This document shows, piece after piece, positions 16,722 through 25,914 of a DNA stretch of 64,000 nucleotides; the stretch's first letter is position 1; the number at the start of each line of letters is the position of its first letter. A program made the position numbers and the translations under genes. The DNA comes from Polycladidibacter hongkongensis (GTDB lineage: Bacteria > Pseudomonadota > Alphaproteobacteria > Rhizobiales > Stappiaceae). The stretch covers positions 682,001 through 746,000 of the forward strand of contig NZ_LLWC01000022.1 in the NCBI RefSeq assembly GCF_001561995.1, read 5' to 3'. Below the pieces are notes generated by a model. The model worked only from the letters and a program-made list of their open reading frames with translations, ran no database searches and had not been told where the DNA came from.

Positions 16722-17534
16722 ATGTACGTAGAAAGTCCACAGGCATCCGTGCCTGTTTCAGGGGATCTGTGTCCAACAGTCCTGATTGGTGATCAGCATC
16801 CGGCTTTTGCCAGTGCGATGGCCCATCTCTTTCGCAGCAAGTGGCCCGGCTGCACAATCATGCAAACCGCAAGCTATGACGAGCTTGAAAACTGGTGTGC
16901 AGAACATACTAACGCAGTTATTCTTGTAAATCCGCGCATGAGTGAGGCGCCGGGCCTACGCACAATTGCCCTTCTGCGTGCGACCGGTAACCCAAAACAG
17001 CTCTTTATTCTACTTGATGAAGAGAACTCCGGCCTCGCCAGTTTCTTTGAAGGACAAGGCGCAACGGCGGTACTGCCAAAGACAGCAGATTTTACAACCA
17101 TCGATCGCCTTCTTAATGGCGAACGGATCCAGCCAGAGACCGTCACAGCATCAGATACAATCGCCGCGCTCGGCTGCGAATTCTACAACGGCCTCGCCAA
17201 TCTTACTAAAAGACAAGCGACCATCCTTGGCTATCTCAAGCGCGGCAAGCTGAATAAGCAAATTGCGCATGACCTAGGCATCTCAGAGGCGACGGTAAAG
17301 CACCACGTATCTGCCTTGCTAAGCGCACTTGGCTTCTACTCGCGCTCGCAACTGGTCGCCATGATAAATGAGCTCGGCCTTTGTGTTGATAGTCAGTATG
17401 CCCGTCAACGCGCTGATAAACGCAAACGAGCTGTCAGTCGCAGGGCTGCCCATCACCGCCTTGTGCGGCAAAAGCAGGCCCTAGATAATGCAACCACCCA
17501 CGATTTACGGGCGAATTTGGCTGCTGTAGGCTAA
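16722..17534 (+). CDS. LuxR-type regulator with degenerate receiver domain
   Basis: 270 residues. The N-terminal part (about 18-130) folds like a response-regulator receiver, starting TVLIGDQHPAF and keeping Lys120 (AVLPK), but the phosphoacceptor Asp is replaced by Asn70 in VILVNPRM and the usual acidic pair is only Asp24-Gln25. A LuxR/GerE helix-turn-helix follows (about 163-215; LTKRQATILGYL, LNKQIAHDLGISEATVKHHV). The last 50 residues are a basic Arg/Lys-rich tail. It should thus be phosphorylation-independent. GGGGAGGAG precedes the start. No histidine kinase is nearby; the divergent TetR and shared palindrome suggest TetR control. Confidence 0.88.
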   Translation: MYVESPQASVPVSGDLCPTVLIGDQHPAFASAMAHLFRSKWPGCTIMQTASYDELENWCAEHTNAVILVNPRMSEAPGLRTIALLRATGNPKQLFILLDEENSGLASFFEGQGATAVLPKTADFTTIDRLLNGERIQPETVTASDTIAALGCEFYNGLANLTKRQATILGYLKRGKLNKQIAHDLGISEATVKHHVSALLSALGFYSRSQLVAMINELGLCVDSQYARQRADKRKRAVSRRAAHHRLVRQKQALDNATTHDLRANLAAVG

Positions 17535-17558
17535 TACTAACCACATAATGCGGCGCAG

Positions 17559-17990
17559 CTAAGCCTGCGCTGCACATCCTTTACACAGGCCCTTTATCTC
17601 AACTGCCGTTTGCCGCCGCACAAAGCCTGACCGCTTTGTCCACTCGGCAAATTGCTGCTCGATCTGATCATCAGCAAATTCGTCGACACTGCCGCACGCT
17701 TCACAAATCGCAAAGCACACCATTTCATGCTCAGCACAGCATGGCTGCGCGCATGCGACAAAGGCGTTCAAGCTTTCCAGCTTATGGACGAGAGATGTGT
17801 CCACCAGCTTATCCAGCGCCCGGTATACCTGCTGCGGCGCCCGCAGCCCATCGGCTCGCACCTCATCCAGAATTGCATAGGCACTCATCGGCGCGCTTGC
17901 ATGGCGCAGAACATCCCACACCAACTGCTGGTTTTTGGTAAGAGAAGGTTCAGACCGCTTCACATGTCCATGTGCTTCACACTGGCTCAT
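17559..17990 (-). CDS. zur: Fur family zinc uptake regulator Zur
   Basis: 143 residues. Winged-helix N-terminus with SAYAILDEVRADGLRAPQQVYRALDKLV, which is characteristic of Zur, then metal-site residues: His/Cys in CCAEHEMVCFAICEACGSV (CxxC) and a C-terminal GLCKGC. It binds DNA when loaded with zinc and represses uptake genes. ATG 17990 has GGAGG seven bases upstream. Third gene of znuC-znuB-zur, thirteen bases after znuB. A Zur box is present before znuC, so the operon is self-repressing. Confidence 0.93.
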   Translation of the reverse strand: MSQCEAHGHVKRSEPSLTKNQQLVWDVLRHASAPMSAYAILDEVRADGLRAPQQVYRALDKLVDTSLVHKLESLNAFVACAQPCCAEHEMVCFAICEACGSVDEFADDQIEQQFAEWTKRSGFVRRQTAVEIKGLCKGCAAQA

Positions 17991-18003
17991 TCCATTTCCT
18001 CCA

Positions 18004-18810
18004 CTACCCACGCTTGCGCCGCTCGATCAGCGCACCCAAGCTGATGCAGACCATGAAAACCAACAGGCTGCAAACCACGATAGATGGCCCCGAGGCGCTG
18101 TCAAATTGTAACGAACCCCAAAGCCCGCCAGCAACACCAACCATCCCCAGAAGCGCGGCCAAAACAGCCATTATCTCCGGTGAGCGTGAAAGCCATCGCG
18201 CCGCCGCCGCAGGAATAATCAATAGGGCCGTAATCAACAAAGCACCAACAATCTTCAGCGCCACCGCGATCACACCGGCGATCAGCAGCACAAACACCAT
18301 CTCGCTGAGCTGCGGCCGCTGGCCCTCTGCCTCGGCAATTTCGTGGTTCAACGTCGCCGCTAGTAATGGCTGCCACATGGCCCAGAGCAACACCAGCACA
18401 CCAGCACCAATAATCGCAATAACCAATATGTCGGAGTGATCAACAGCAAGCAGATCGCCGAATAGCAAAGCCATAAGATCAACCCTGGCATCATCCATAA
18501 AGCCGATCATTACCAGCCCAACTGCCAACGCACCGTGCGATAAAATCCCCAATAGTGTATCAGCAGATAGAGTGCCGCGCCGCCGCAGTGCCACCAGCAG
18601 CACCGCCACCAGTGCCACAATTGCGCCAACCCCTAGCAGCATATCCACCTGCAAAAACACCGCCAGCGCAACCCCAAGCAAGGCCGCATGCGCCATGGTA
18701 TCGCCAAAATAGGAAAGTCGCCGCCAAATAACAAAGCAACCAAGCGGCCCGGCAACAGCTGCCAGCATTAAGCCGGCAACCATCGCCCGCATGAAGAAAT
18801 CATCAAGCAT
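18004..18810 (-). CDS. znuB: Zinc ABC transporter permease ZnuB
   Basis: 268 residues of an ABC-3 family permease with eight or so membrane helices. Recognisable stretches are SYFGDTMAHAALLGVALA near residue 40 and ALKIVGALLITALLIIPAAAARWLS in the C-terminal half. ATG 18810 overlaps the znuC stop, so translation is coupled; the longer frame to 18912 lies inside znuC. Pairs with ZnuC to import Zn2+; the periplasmic ZnuA is not encoded next to it. Confidence 0.93.
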   Translation of the reverse strand: MLDDFFMRAMVAGLMLAAVAGPLGCFVIWRRLSYFGDTMAHAALLGVALAVFLQVDMLLGVGAIVALVAVLLVALRRRGTLSADTLLGILSHGALAVGLVMIGFMDDARVDLMALLFGDLLAVDHSDILVIAIIGAGVLVLLWAMWQPLLAATLNHEIAEAEGQRPQLSEMVFVLLIAGVIAVALKIVGALLITALLIIPAAAARWLSRSPEIMAVLAALLGMVGVAGGLWGSLQFDSASGPSIVVCSLLVFMVCISLGALIERRKRG

Positions 18811-19621
18811 TGCCGCGCTCCTTACTATCCTGCTCCTTGGAAGACTGGTGAGGATGGCTGTGGTTTTCACCGCAACACCCGCCAGCATCTGCGGGAACAA
18901 CACGCCCGTCATCTAGATGTTGGTGATCGTGGTTATGTTGATAAAGCGCCAACGAAGCCATCGCCTGTTCGCCGAAGATCTGCTGAAACTCCTGTGAGCC
19001 AGAAACCGTTGCAGGTGCCCCGCGACAACAAACATGCCCGTTAAGACACACAACAGAGTCCGTCTGCGCCATAACGACGTGTAAATCATGGGAAATCATT
19101 AACACGCCGCAATCAAGCTCTTCACGTAACTGCAAAATCAAATCATAGAGCGCCAGCTCACCACCATAATCCACTCCTTGCACCGGCTCATCAAGCACAA
19201 GCAAGTTTGGCGAACGCAGCAATGCACGCGCCAATAACGCACGCTGAAACTCACCGCCCGAAAGCCCTTGGACAGGTGCCTTTTCCATACCGGCGATACC
19301 CGTACGTTCCAAGGCTGCCGCTATTTGCTGGCTACTTGGTCGCTCTGTCAGGCGCATTAAACGCTCTACGCTCAGCGGCAACGTCCAGTCCAACGCCAGT
19401 TTTTGCGGCACATACCCCACTTTTAGCCGCGCAGATCTGGAAACCCGCCCTTCGTTCGCAGCCATAACCCCAAGTGCCACCCGGGCGCAGGTGCTTTTGC
19501 CTGCCCCATTTGGGCCAATCAGGCTTACAATTTCTCCGCGCTTAATATCAAAACTGACATTCCGCACCAGCCAACGGCCACTGCGATGAACACCAATATC
19601 ATCAAGGGAAACGAGTTGCAC
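18803..19621 (-). CDS. znuC: Zinc ABC transporter ATPase ZnuC with His-rich tail
   Basis: 272 residues. Walker A GPNGAGKST, signature GLSGGEFQRALLARAL, Walker B LLVLDEPVQGVDY and the ISHDLHVV switch region mark a metal-type ABC ATPase. The C-terminal tail is histidine- and cysteine-rich (HNHDHQH, GGCCGENHSHPH), a likely zinc-binding region as in other alphaproteobacterial ZnuC proteins. GTG 19621 has AGGAG seven bases upstream; the frame extends upstream without a ribosome site. First gene of znuC-znuB-zur. A Zur box lies at 19652-19664. Confidence 0.93.
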   Translation of the reverse strand: MQLVSLDDIGVHRSGRWLVRNVSFDIKRGEIVSLIGPNGAGKSTCARVALGVMAANEGRVSRSARLKVGYVPQKLALDWTLPLSVERLMRLTERPSSQQIAAALERTGIAGMEKAPVQGLSGGEFQRALLARALLRSPNLLVLDEPVQGVDYGGELALYDLILQLREELDCGVLMISHDLHVVMAQTDSVVCLNGHVCCRGAPATVSGSQEFQQIFGEQAMASLALYQHNHDHQHLDDGRVVPADAGGCCGENHSHPHQSSKEQDSKERGNA

Positions 19622-19651
19622 GATCGCACTCCTAATCGAATTGCAATCCGC

Positions 19652-19664
19652 GTTATAACATAAC
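19652..19664 (-). promoter_or_regulatory. Zur box before znuC
   Basis: The minus strand reads GTTATGTTATAAC, five of six arm positions palindromic, close to the Zur consensus GTTATAATATAAC. It lies 31 bases before the znuC GTG. Confidence 0.7.
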
Positions 19665-19707
19665 AGACCAATCTGCCAAGCGCCTTTATCAGCCCAAAGA
19701 GGCGTAG

Positions 19708-19745
19708 CAAAACAAAAGGCCCCGCCTATACACAAGACGGAGCCT
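19708..19745 (-). terminator. Terminator of uxuA operon
   Basis: AGGCTCCGTC and GGCGGGGCCT pair over ten positions on the minus strand (with G-T pairs), followed by TTTTGTTTTG. Confidence 0.75.
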
Positions 19746-19771
19746 CCAACAGTCTCTATTAGGCGAGCAAC

Positions 19772-20953
19772 TTAGCTTGCACGCAGCTGTTTTACCGCCA
19801 GCTCGACGCCGCGTAGCTCCGCTAAACCGCGCAAGCGCCCCACAGCAGGGTAACCCGGTGCCGACTTCATGGTAAGATCTGAAAGCATGGCGTGGCCATG
19901 GTCAGGCCGGAACGGGATAAGGTCCTTCCACCCCGCTTTATGGCGGCGCTCTTCCTCGTCCAACAATGCGCTGATAACACCAACCATATCAACATCACCT
20001 GTCAGGTGATCTGCCTCGTGGAAAGAGGCGGGATTATCTTCGCGTTGGGTTGCCCGCAAATGCACAAAGTGAATGCGATGCGCATAACGTTTAGCAATAC
20101 CAACCAGATCATTATCAGCGCGCACGCCAAGCGAGCCGGTGCAGTAGGTAAAGCCGTTGGCCTCATGGTCAACCGCTTTCGAGATGAACTCATAGTCCGC
20201 TTCGGTCGAGCAGATGCGCGGCAAGCCAAGCAAAGGCCGTGGCGGATCATCCGGGTGGATCGCCATGACCGCACCTTCTTCGATACAAACCGGGATCACA
20301 GCTTGCAAGAACAGCGCCAGATGCTCCCGTAACTTGTCAGCATCGATACCATCATAGGTCGCCAGCTTCTCGCGGATTTCTTTCACCGTGTAACTCTCTT
20401 CAGAGCCCGGCAACCCGGCAATAATGGTCTTGACCAGCTTATCCTTATCCGCCTCGCTCATCGCGGCATAAGCGGCCTTCGCCCGCGCGAGCTCCTCCGC
20501 GCTATATTCCGCCTCAGCGCCCTCACGCTCCAGAATATAAAGATCAAACGCGGCAAAGATGTCAGCATCAAAGCGCAAGCAGGTTGCACCCGTTGGCAAT
20601 TCAAAAGTCAGATCCGTACGCGTCCAGTCCAGCACTGGCATAAAATTGTAGCAAACCTTGGTGATGCCACACTTTACCAGATTGCGAATGCTCTGCTTGT
20701 AAGCTTCGATATGCGCTTCAAAGTCGCCGCTGCGGGTTTTGATCTCTTCGTGAACAGGAATACTCTCCACCACAGACCAGACAAGGCCAGCCGCCTCGAT
20801 CTCGTCTTTACGTTTCTGGATTTCCTCCACGCTCCACACCACGCCATTTGGAATGTGGTGCAAGGCAGAGACAACACCGGTTGCACCAGCTTGACGAATA
20901 TCACTCAACTTAACGGGATCATTAGGCCCGTACCAACGCCACGTTTGTTCCAT
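19772..20953 (-). CDS. uxuA: Mannonate dehydratase
   Basis: 393 residues, the usual length. It dehydrates D-mannonate to 2-keto-3-deoxy-D-gluconate and is a TIM-barrel metal enzyme. The start [20 protein letters not shown] with [15 protein letters not shown], the metal-binding [15 protein letters not shown], the [17 protein letters not shown] motif and the final [10 protein letters not shown] are hallmarks. AGAGAAG precedes the ATG. Last gene of the minus-strand arm (GH2, GntR, uxuA) of the hexuronate locus; UxuB and UxaC supply its substrate from the other arm. Confidence 0.96.
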   Translation of the reverse strand: MEQTWRWYGPNDPVKLSDIRQAGATGVVSALHHIPNGVVWSVEEIQKRKDEIEAAGLVWSVVESIPVHEEIKTRSGDFEAHIEAYKQSIRNLVKCGITKVCYNFMPVLDWTRTDLTFELPTGATCLRFDADIFAAFDLYILEREGAEAEYSAEELARAKAAYAAMSEADKDKLVKTIIAGLPGSEESYTVKEIREKLATYDGIDADKLREHLALFLQAVIPVCIEEGAVMAIHPDDPPRPLLGLPRICSTEADYEFISKAVDHEANGFTYCTGSLGVRADNDLVGIAKRYAHRIHFVHLRATQREDNPASFHEADHLTGDVDMVGVISALLDEEERRHKAGWKDLIPFRPDHGHAMLSDLTMKSAPGYPAVGRLRGLAELRGVELAVKQLRAS

Positions 20954-20985
20954 TGCACTTCTCTTTTTATTTGGCTTATTGCCGG

Positions 20986-21753
20986 TTATTGGGTCTGGTC
21001 GCTAGACAAAGCGGCCAAGGGGTCAGTGTTAAACAGGTAGGCGTCAAAGGCCGGATCGTCGACGTCGGACAATTCCAGCAGTTTTAGCCGCACATTCTCT
21101 AAATGCTGCCACATGGCCCGTCGGGCTTGCATCGGATCGCGGCACTGCAACGCAGCAAGAATGGCTTGGTGATCGTCAAGCCAATGTCTTTGGTAGCCAC
21201 TGTCAAAAATCCGTTGATGCAGTTTCGCCCACATTTTAGATCTTTTGCGCATCTCCCAGAGATGATCGACGGCTTCCACCAGAACAGAATTTTGGCTTGC
21301 AAGCGCCACAGAACGATGGAACTCTTCGTCCGCCACATAGGCGCCGCTGCCAGTTTCCATATCGTGACGCTCTTGTTCCAGCGCCTCGCGCATACGCACG
21401 ATATCCGCCTTAGTCACCATGGTAGCCGCGAAGGCCGCAATATTGCTTTCCAGCAATTGCCGCGCCTGCAGCAGCTCAAAGGGGCCAATATCATTTTGTG
21501 GTTCCGCACTATCATCTCCCACATGAGGCAGCCGCATGACATAGGTTCCCGAGCCCTTGCGCACACTCACGATGCCCTCAACCTCCAGCATAATCATCGC
21601 ATCACGCACCAAAGAGCGGCTCACGCCCAATTGCTCGGAAATGTGCCGCTCCGTTGGCAGCCGATCCCCAATCTGGAATGAGCCGACCATCAACTCACTC
21701 CGGATCATCTCGGCCACATCCTGATAGCGACGCTTTGTCGTCTGCTCTGCCAT
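20986..21753 (-). CDS. GntR/FadR family regulator of the hexuronate locus (UxuR-like)
   Basis: 255 residues. Winged HTH (about 10-75; [26 protein letters not shown]) then an FCD effector domain (about 95-235). E. coli UxuR/ExuR belong to the same subfamily and bind TTGGTATACCAA; two such boxes lie at 23811-23822 and 23969-23980 between the two operons. Sits between the GH2 and uxuA genes, with an eleven-base gap from GH2. Most likely represses both operons until fructuronate or a relative binds. Confidence 0.88.
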   Translation of the reverse strand: MAEQTTKRRYQDVAEMIRSELMVGSFQIGDRLPTERHISEQLGVSRSLVRDAMIMLEVEGIVSVRKGSGTYVMRLPHVGDDSAEPQNDIGPFELLQARQLLESNIAAFAATMVTKADIVRMREALEQERHDMETGSGAYVADEEFHRSVALASQNSVLVEAVDHLWEMRKRSKMWAKLHQRIFDSGYQRHWLDDHQAILAALQCRDPMQARRAMWQHLENVRLKLLELSDVDDPAFDAYLFNTDPLAALSSDQTQ

Positions 21754-21764
21754 CGCTTATGTAC

Positions 21765-23564
21765 CTAAGCCTTTCCCTTCAGCTCGCCATAAAACGCCGA
21801 GAGCAAATGGAACGCCTGCTTCTTGGTTTCCTTGTCAGAGGCGATAAGCCCCTTACGATTCCAGCCGCGCTGATACATGTTCTGCCTGCGTTCAACGCGA
21901 AAATCATAGAGAATCCAAGGAGATATCCCTTTCACAAATTCTCTTTCCCGCAAGGTCGCAATTTGCTTCTTGTAAACTTCGGCCATGTAAGCCTCACTAA
22001 AGAACCCGCTCTCCAGCTTACCCTCGCCAATATAGCCATCCGCGCCAGTCTCAGAGATAACCACCGGCTTTCCCGGGTCCGAGTTATCAAGAAACTCGAT
22101 AAGATCATCGAAATTCTCGTCGTACCAGCCGTAGTATTCATTAATGCCGATCACATTAATGTACTGCGCCAGTCGGTCCTCGATGCGGTTCTTCGCGTGG
22201 TTTACCAAGCAAGCCGCCGAGGTGAGACGCGTCGGGTCCATGCTGTTTGCCGTCTCGACCAAGGCCCGCATGAAAGCAAGCCGCTCATCCGTATCCGGGT
22301 TTTCATTCCCAACTGACCAGATAATCACACTGGCCCGGTTGCGATCTCGCCTGATCAATTCCCGTAGCTGGTTCTGCGCATCTTTCAAGGTCGCAGGATT
22401 GGCAAAATCAATCGCCCAATAAACAGGGATCTCTTCCCAAAGCAAGAAACCCAGTTCATCCGCCATTTTCGCCGCGCGCTCATCATGGGGGTAATGCGCA
22501 AACCGCATAAAGTTGCAGTTCAGTTCCTTCGCATGGCGAAAGCGGCGCTCCAGATCGCTGTCAAGCAGCACCTTGCCATGCACTTCATCATCTTCATGCA
22601 CAGAGATGCCTCGTAGGAACAAGCTCTCCCCGTTCAAGTACAACTGCTCGCCAATCTGCTTGATTTGGCGAAAGCCAATCCGGTCACGCACACGGTCTGC
22701 ACCAACCGTTGCCTCAACATCATAAAGACGGGGGCTTTCCGGCGACCACAGCTCGGGTCGGGCTTCAATAATCACACTGCCGCGCCCATCCCTCTCTAAC
22801 GGGATAGCGCAGGTAAGACCAAGCTCCGCAATCGCCACTTGAACAGGCTGCGAAGTCTCCCCGTCAACCTCAACATCAATCGCGATCTTGCTATAGCTGT
22901 CATCGCCAACCAGCGCGACATAGAGATCTTTGATGAAGGTCTTAGGTGTCCGGATCAGCGAAACATCGCGGTAAATACCGCCATAATTAAACCAGTCAGT
23001 GTTGCGCATGGGCACACGGTCACGGGTGCGGGTGTTGTTCACCACCAGCATCAACCAGTTGCGACCTGTTTTGATATACTCGCTCAGCTCAACGTTAAAC
23101 GGAGTAGACCCGCCATAGTGGTTTCCAAGGAAAGCGCCATTCAGAAACACCTTGCAATCATATTGCGCCGCACCAACGCGCAGGAACAAGCGCTCATCAG
23201 CACCAAGACCGTCAAAATCGACAGCCCGTGTATACCACGCGCTCCCTTCAAAGAAGTACCACTTCTCTTTCAGCATAGACCAGCAAGAAGGAACAGGAAC
23301 CGTTTCGCCCAAATAGGGATCATAGTCATAGGGCTCGCTGCGATCTTCCGGCGCTTCAGGCTGCAGCGTATGCCACTTTTGCCGCAATCCCGTATCTAGA
23401 AGATCAACGCAAAAGTTCCACTCACCATTCAGCAGTTCTTGCTGACGCCCTCCCATGAAGACCAGACCATCCGCATTTAAGGACTGTGTGTTAAAGGGAA
23501 CGTCGTAGTCCTCGTCATGCAAGCAGGCCAACGCGTTCTCGGCACCTTCCATTCGCTCCAGCAT
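21765..23564 (-). CDS. GH2 family beta-glucuronidase
   Basis: 599 residues, close to E. coli UidA. A jelly-roll sugar-binding domain (about 30-210), an Ig-like middle and a TIM barrel (about 310-595) in order. Catalytic acid/base Glu421 in SVGNENPD and nucleophile Glu505 in VVISETGADG follow the GH2 pattern; WFNYGGIYRDVSL is a beta-glucuronidase-like stretch. Context with uxuA, uxuB and uxaC points to release of glucuronate from beta-glucuronides; beta-galactosidase activity is less likely. No signal peptide, so it acts in the cytoplasm. Heads the minus-strand operon; start ATG 23564 has GGGG upstream, and M5 is an alternative. Confidence 0.9.
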   Translation of the reverse strand: MLERMEGAENALACLHDEDYDVPFNTQSLNADGLVFMGGRQQELLNGEWNFCVDLLDTGLRQKWHTLQPEAPEDRSEPYDYDPYLGETVPVPSCWSMLKEKWYFFEGSAWYTRAVDFDGLGADERLFLRVGAAQYDCKVFLNGAFLGNHYGGSTPFNVELSEYIKTGRNWLMLVVNNTRTRDRVPMRNTDWFNYGGIYRDVSLIRTPKTFIKDLYVALVGDDSYSKIAIDVEVDGETSQPVQVAIAELGLTCAIPLERDGRGSVIIEARPELWSPESPRLYDVEATVGADRVRDRIGFRQIKQIGEQLYLNGESLFLRGISVHEDDEVHGKVLLDSDLERRFRHAKELNCNFMRFAHYPHDERAAKMADELGFLLWEEIPVYWAIDFANPATLKDAQNQLRELIRRDRNRASVIIWSVGNENPDTDERLAFMRALVETANSMDPTRLTSAACLVNHAKNRIEDRLAQYINVIGINEYYGWYDENFDDLIEFLDNSDPGKPVVISETGADGYIGEGKLESGFFSEAYMAEVYKKQIATLREREFVKGISPWILYDFRVERRQNMYQRGWNRKGLIASDKETKKQAFHLLSAFYGELKGKA

Positions 23565-23810
23565 GGTAACCCCGTATTTTTATTTTGATTGTTTTTGTCT
23601 ACGGTTACTTCATTAGTCTCAGCAGTTTTGGCCCCTCAAGCACCCGTTTTAAGAAATGCGCGCCGCGGCTTAACCCTTTCTCATCGCCTCCCTTGCCACA
23701 ACAGTAAGGAAAGAAACTGCTAGCCGCGCCGACACATCTGGCCGACCAAAATTGCCTGACATGTGACTAATAGCCCTCAGAGTCGCCACATGTCAAACCA
23801 TTTTATTATT

Positions 23811-23822
23811 TTGGTTGACCAA
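23811..23822. promoter_or_regulatory. UxuR-type operator 1
   Basis: TTGGTTGACCAA is a perfect palindrome around TG, matching the UxuR/ExuR core TTGGTNNACCAA and the wider FadR-family pattern. Confidence 0.6.
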
Positions 23823-23968
23823 TAATGCAAAATGCGCAATATAGCAGCCGATCAACTGACGCTAGGGAAGATTGTTCAAACTGAGCTAATTCGGTGAATG
23901 CGGCACAACTGTCAAAAAAAGAAAAAGTCTGCATCACCCAAATCCTACCTAATGAAAGTGAGACCCTT

Positions 23969-23980
23969 TTGGTCGTCCAA
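23969..23980. promoter_or_regulatory. UxuR-type operator 2
   Basis: TTGGTCGTCCAA matches the same core with one mismatch and sits 51 bases before dctQ. Confidence 0.45.
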
Positions 23981-24031
23981 TTTGATTCAAATCAAGGTCG
24001 ATCATGCGCGAATAAAAACTAGGGAACCAAA

Positions 24032-24589
24032 ATGCGCAGTCTAACCCGTTTAGTGAACCTTATCCTGAGAACGGTCACCGTTTCGGTATTTGCCATTCTC
24101 GTAATCTGCGTCGTATGGCAGGTCTTCTCACGCTTCGTGCTTGGCACGCCAAGTACGGTTACCGATGAGCTCGCCCGCTTCATGTTTATGTGGGTTGGCT
24201 TGATCGGCGCCGCCTACACTCTTGGACAACGTCGCCACCTCGCCATCGATTTGCTCACTGGCTCACTCACCGGCACAAAGAAACGCCTTTCGGACTTCTT
24301 TATCCTAGCCGCGATTGCAGGCTTTGCTGGCTTCGTCATGGTCTATGGCGGCTGGGCACTGGTGACAAAAACCCTTGCATCGGGTCAGGTCTCCCCCGCC
24401 CTACGTTTTCCTATGGGCTGGGTATACGCAGCAATCCCGTTCTCCGGCGCGGTCATCCTTTTCTACTGTCTGGAATTCACCATCAGCCTGATCAATGGCA
24501 CCGGCACAGGCCCTAACGACCCACCCGTAGAGCACTCTCCCGAGGATAGCGCCATACCAGACGCCACTCTAGGCAAAGCGGACATCTAA
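24032..24589 (+). CDS. TRAP transporter small permease, DctQ type
   Basis: 185 residues with four membrane segments; FSRFVLGTPSTVTDELARFMFMW is the DctQ signature region (shown as FSRFVLGTPSTVTDELARF). The C-terminal tail of 25 residues is acidic and polar. GGGAACC precedes the start. First gene of the plus-strand operon with dctM, GH31, uxuB and uxaC, and so is probably part of an importer of glucuronate, glucuronides or related acids. No dctP gene lies beside it. Confidence 0.9.
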   Translation: MRSLTRLVNLILRTVTVSVFAILVICVVWQVFSRFVLGTPSTVTDELARFMFMWVGLIGAAYTLGQRRHLAIDLLTGSLTGTKKRLSDFFILAAIAGFAGFVMVYGGWALVTKTLASGQVSPALRFPMGWVYAAIPFSGAVILFYCLEFTISLINGTGTGPNDPPVEHSPEDSAIPDATLGKADI

Positions 24590-24601
24590 GGATTTAATTC
24601 G

Positions 24602-25909
24602 ATGGAAATTCAAGCAGCCCTCATACTCTTCGGCATTTTCGCCGTTCTCGTAACCTTTGGAGTGCCCATTTCATTCGCCATCGGTCTCGCAACCACCGCC
24701 TGTGTCACGTTCCTGATGTCATTCGATCAGGCAATCTTTGTTGTCGCCCAGCGCATGGCGACAGGACTGGACAGCTTCACCCTGCTCGCCATTCCCTTCT
24801 TCATTCTGGCAGGCAACATAATGAACCGGGGCGGTATTGCCCGGCGCCTTATCGAGATGGCCAAGGTGATCGGCGGTCAACTCCCCGGCGCATTGGCGCA
24901 CTGTAATGTACTTGCCAATATGCTCTTTGGTGCCATATCCGGCTCTGCTGTTGCATCAGCCGCTGCGGTTGGCGGCATCATGTCCCCGCTTCAGAAAAAA
25001 GAGGGTTACGATCCGGCCTACTCCGCCGCTGTAAACGCCGCCTCCTGCCCAACTGGGTTGCTCATCCCCCCAAGTTCCACACTCATTGTTTACTCACTAA
25101 TTTCCGGCGGCACATCCGTCGCAACCTTGTTTGTCGCAGGTTATCTGCCAGGTATCCTCATGGGTCTTGGTGTGATGATCGTTGCCGGCATCATCGCCGC
25201 CCGCCGCGGATATCCCGTAATTCCGCTACCCGGCGTAAAAGAAATCATCAAGAAAACAGCGGACGCTTTCTTACCTTTGATGTTGATTGTCATCATCATG
25301 GGCGGCATCATCGGCGGCATCTTCACTGCGACCGAGGCTTCCGCTGTTGCCGTTGTCTACTGCCTAATCGTTGCTTGTGTTATTTATCGAGAAGTTAAAT
25401 TCTCCGAGTTACCCAGCATCATTCTGGAAGCAGCCATAACCTCGTCTATCGTCTTGCTGCTTATCGGCTGCTCCGTCGGCATGTCCTGGGCCATGGCCTT
25501 CTCGGATATCCCCTATGTGATTTCCGAGGCGCTTAACAACGTCTCAGAAAATCCCCTCATCATCATGCTGGTGATCAACTTGGCACTGCTGGTGATCGGC
25601 ACCTTCATGGATATGACACCGGCCCTGCTGATTTTCACCCCAATTTTCCTGCCGGTCGCCACCGAGCTAGGTATGGATCCGGTCCACTTCGGCATCATGA
25701 TGACATACAACCTGTGTATCGGCATCATCACACCACCAGTGGGCAGTGCCCTGTTCATCAGTTGCTCTGTCGGCAAAGTGGCGATCCAGGACATCATCAA
25801 GCCAATGCTGCCATTCTACGCAGCTGTGATCTCCATCCTCATGCTGGTCACCTTTATCCCTGAAATTAGCTTGTTCCTGCCACGCGTTATCCTCGGATAT
25901 GGAGGTTAA
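24602..25909 (+). CDS. TRAP transporter large permease, DctM type
   Basis: 435 residues of DctM: multiple membrane helices with LLAIPFFILAGNIMNRGGIA, LIPPSSTLIVYSL and IITPPVGSALFIS in their standard places. Twelve bases after dctQ. Together they lack the usual binding protein in this locus; such a protein would be needed from elsewhere. Operon position indicates uptake of a hexuronate or oligosaccharide for the downstream enzymes. Confidence 0.92.
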   Translation: MEIQAALILFGIFAVLVTFGVPISFAIGLATTACVTFLMSFDQAIFVVAQRMATGLDSFTLLAIPFFILAGNIMNRGGIARRLIEMAKVIGGQLPGALAHCNVLANMLFGAISGSAVASAAAVGGIMSPLQKKEGYDPAYSAAVNAASCPTGLLIPPSSTLIVYSLISGGTSVATLFVAGYLPGILMGLGVMIVAGIIAARRGYPVIPLPGVKEIIKKTADAFLPLMLIVIIMGGIIGGIFTATEASAVAVVYCLIVACVIYREVKFSELPSIILEAAITSSIVLLLIGCSVGMSWAMAFSDIPYVISEALNNVSENPLIIMLVINLALLVIGTFMDMTPALLIFTPIFLPVATELGMDPVHFGIMMTYNLCIGIITPPVGSALFISCSVGKVAIQDIIKPMLPFYAAVISILMLVTFIPEISLFLPRVILGYGG

Positions 25910-25914
25910 ACCCC

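Larger units (their letters stand above)
23565..24031. promoter_or_regulatory. Divergent control region of the hexuronate locus
   Basis: This 467-base gap separates the two operons. No gene is visible. It contains two UxuR-like boxes and must hold both promoters. The part around 23760-23900 is AT-rich. Confidence 0.65.

Noticed and set aside
21765-23564. Beta-galactosidase as name for the GH2 enzyme
   Set aside because: Length and context with uxuA, uxuB and uxaC favour beta-glucuronidase; LacZ-type proteins are far longer.
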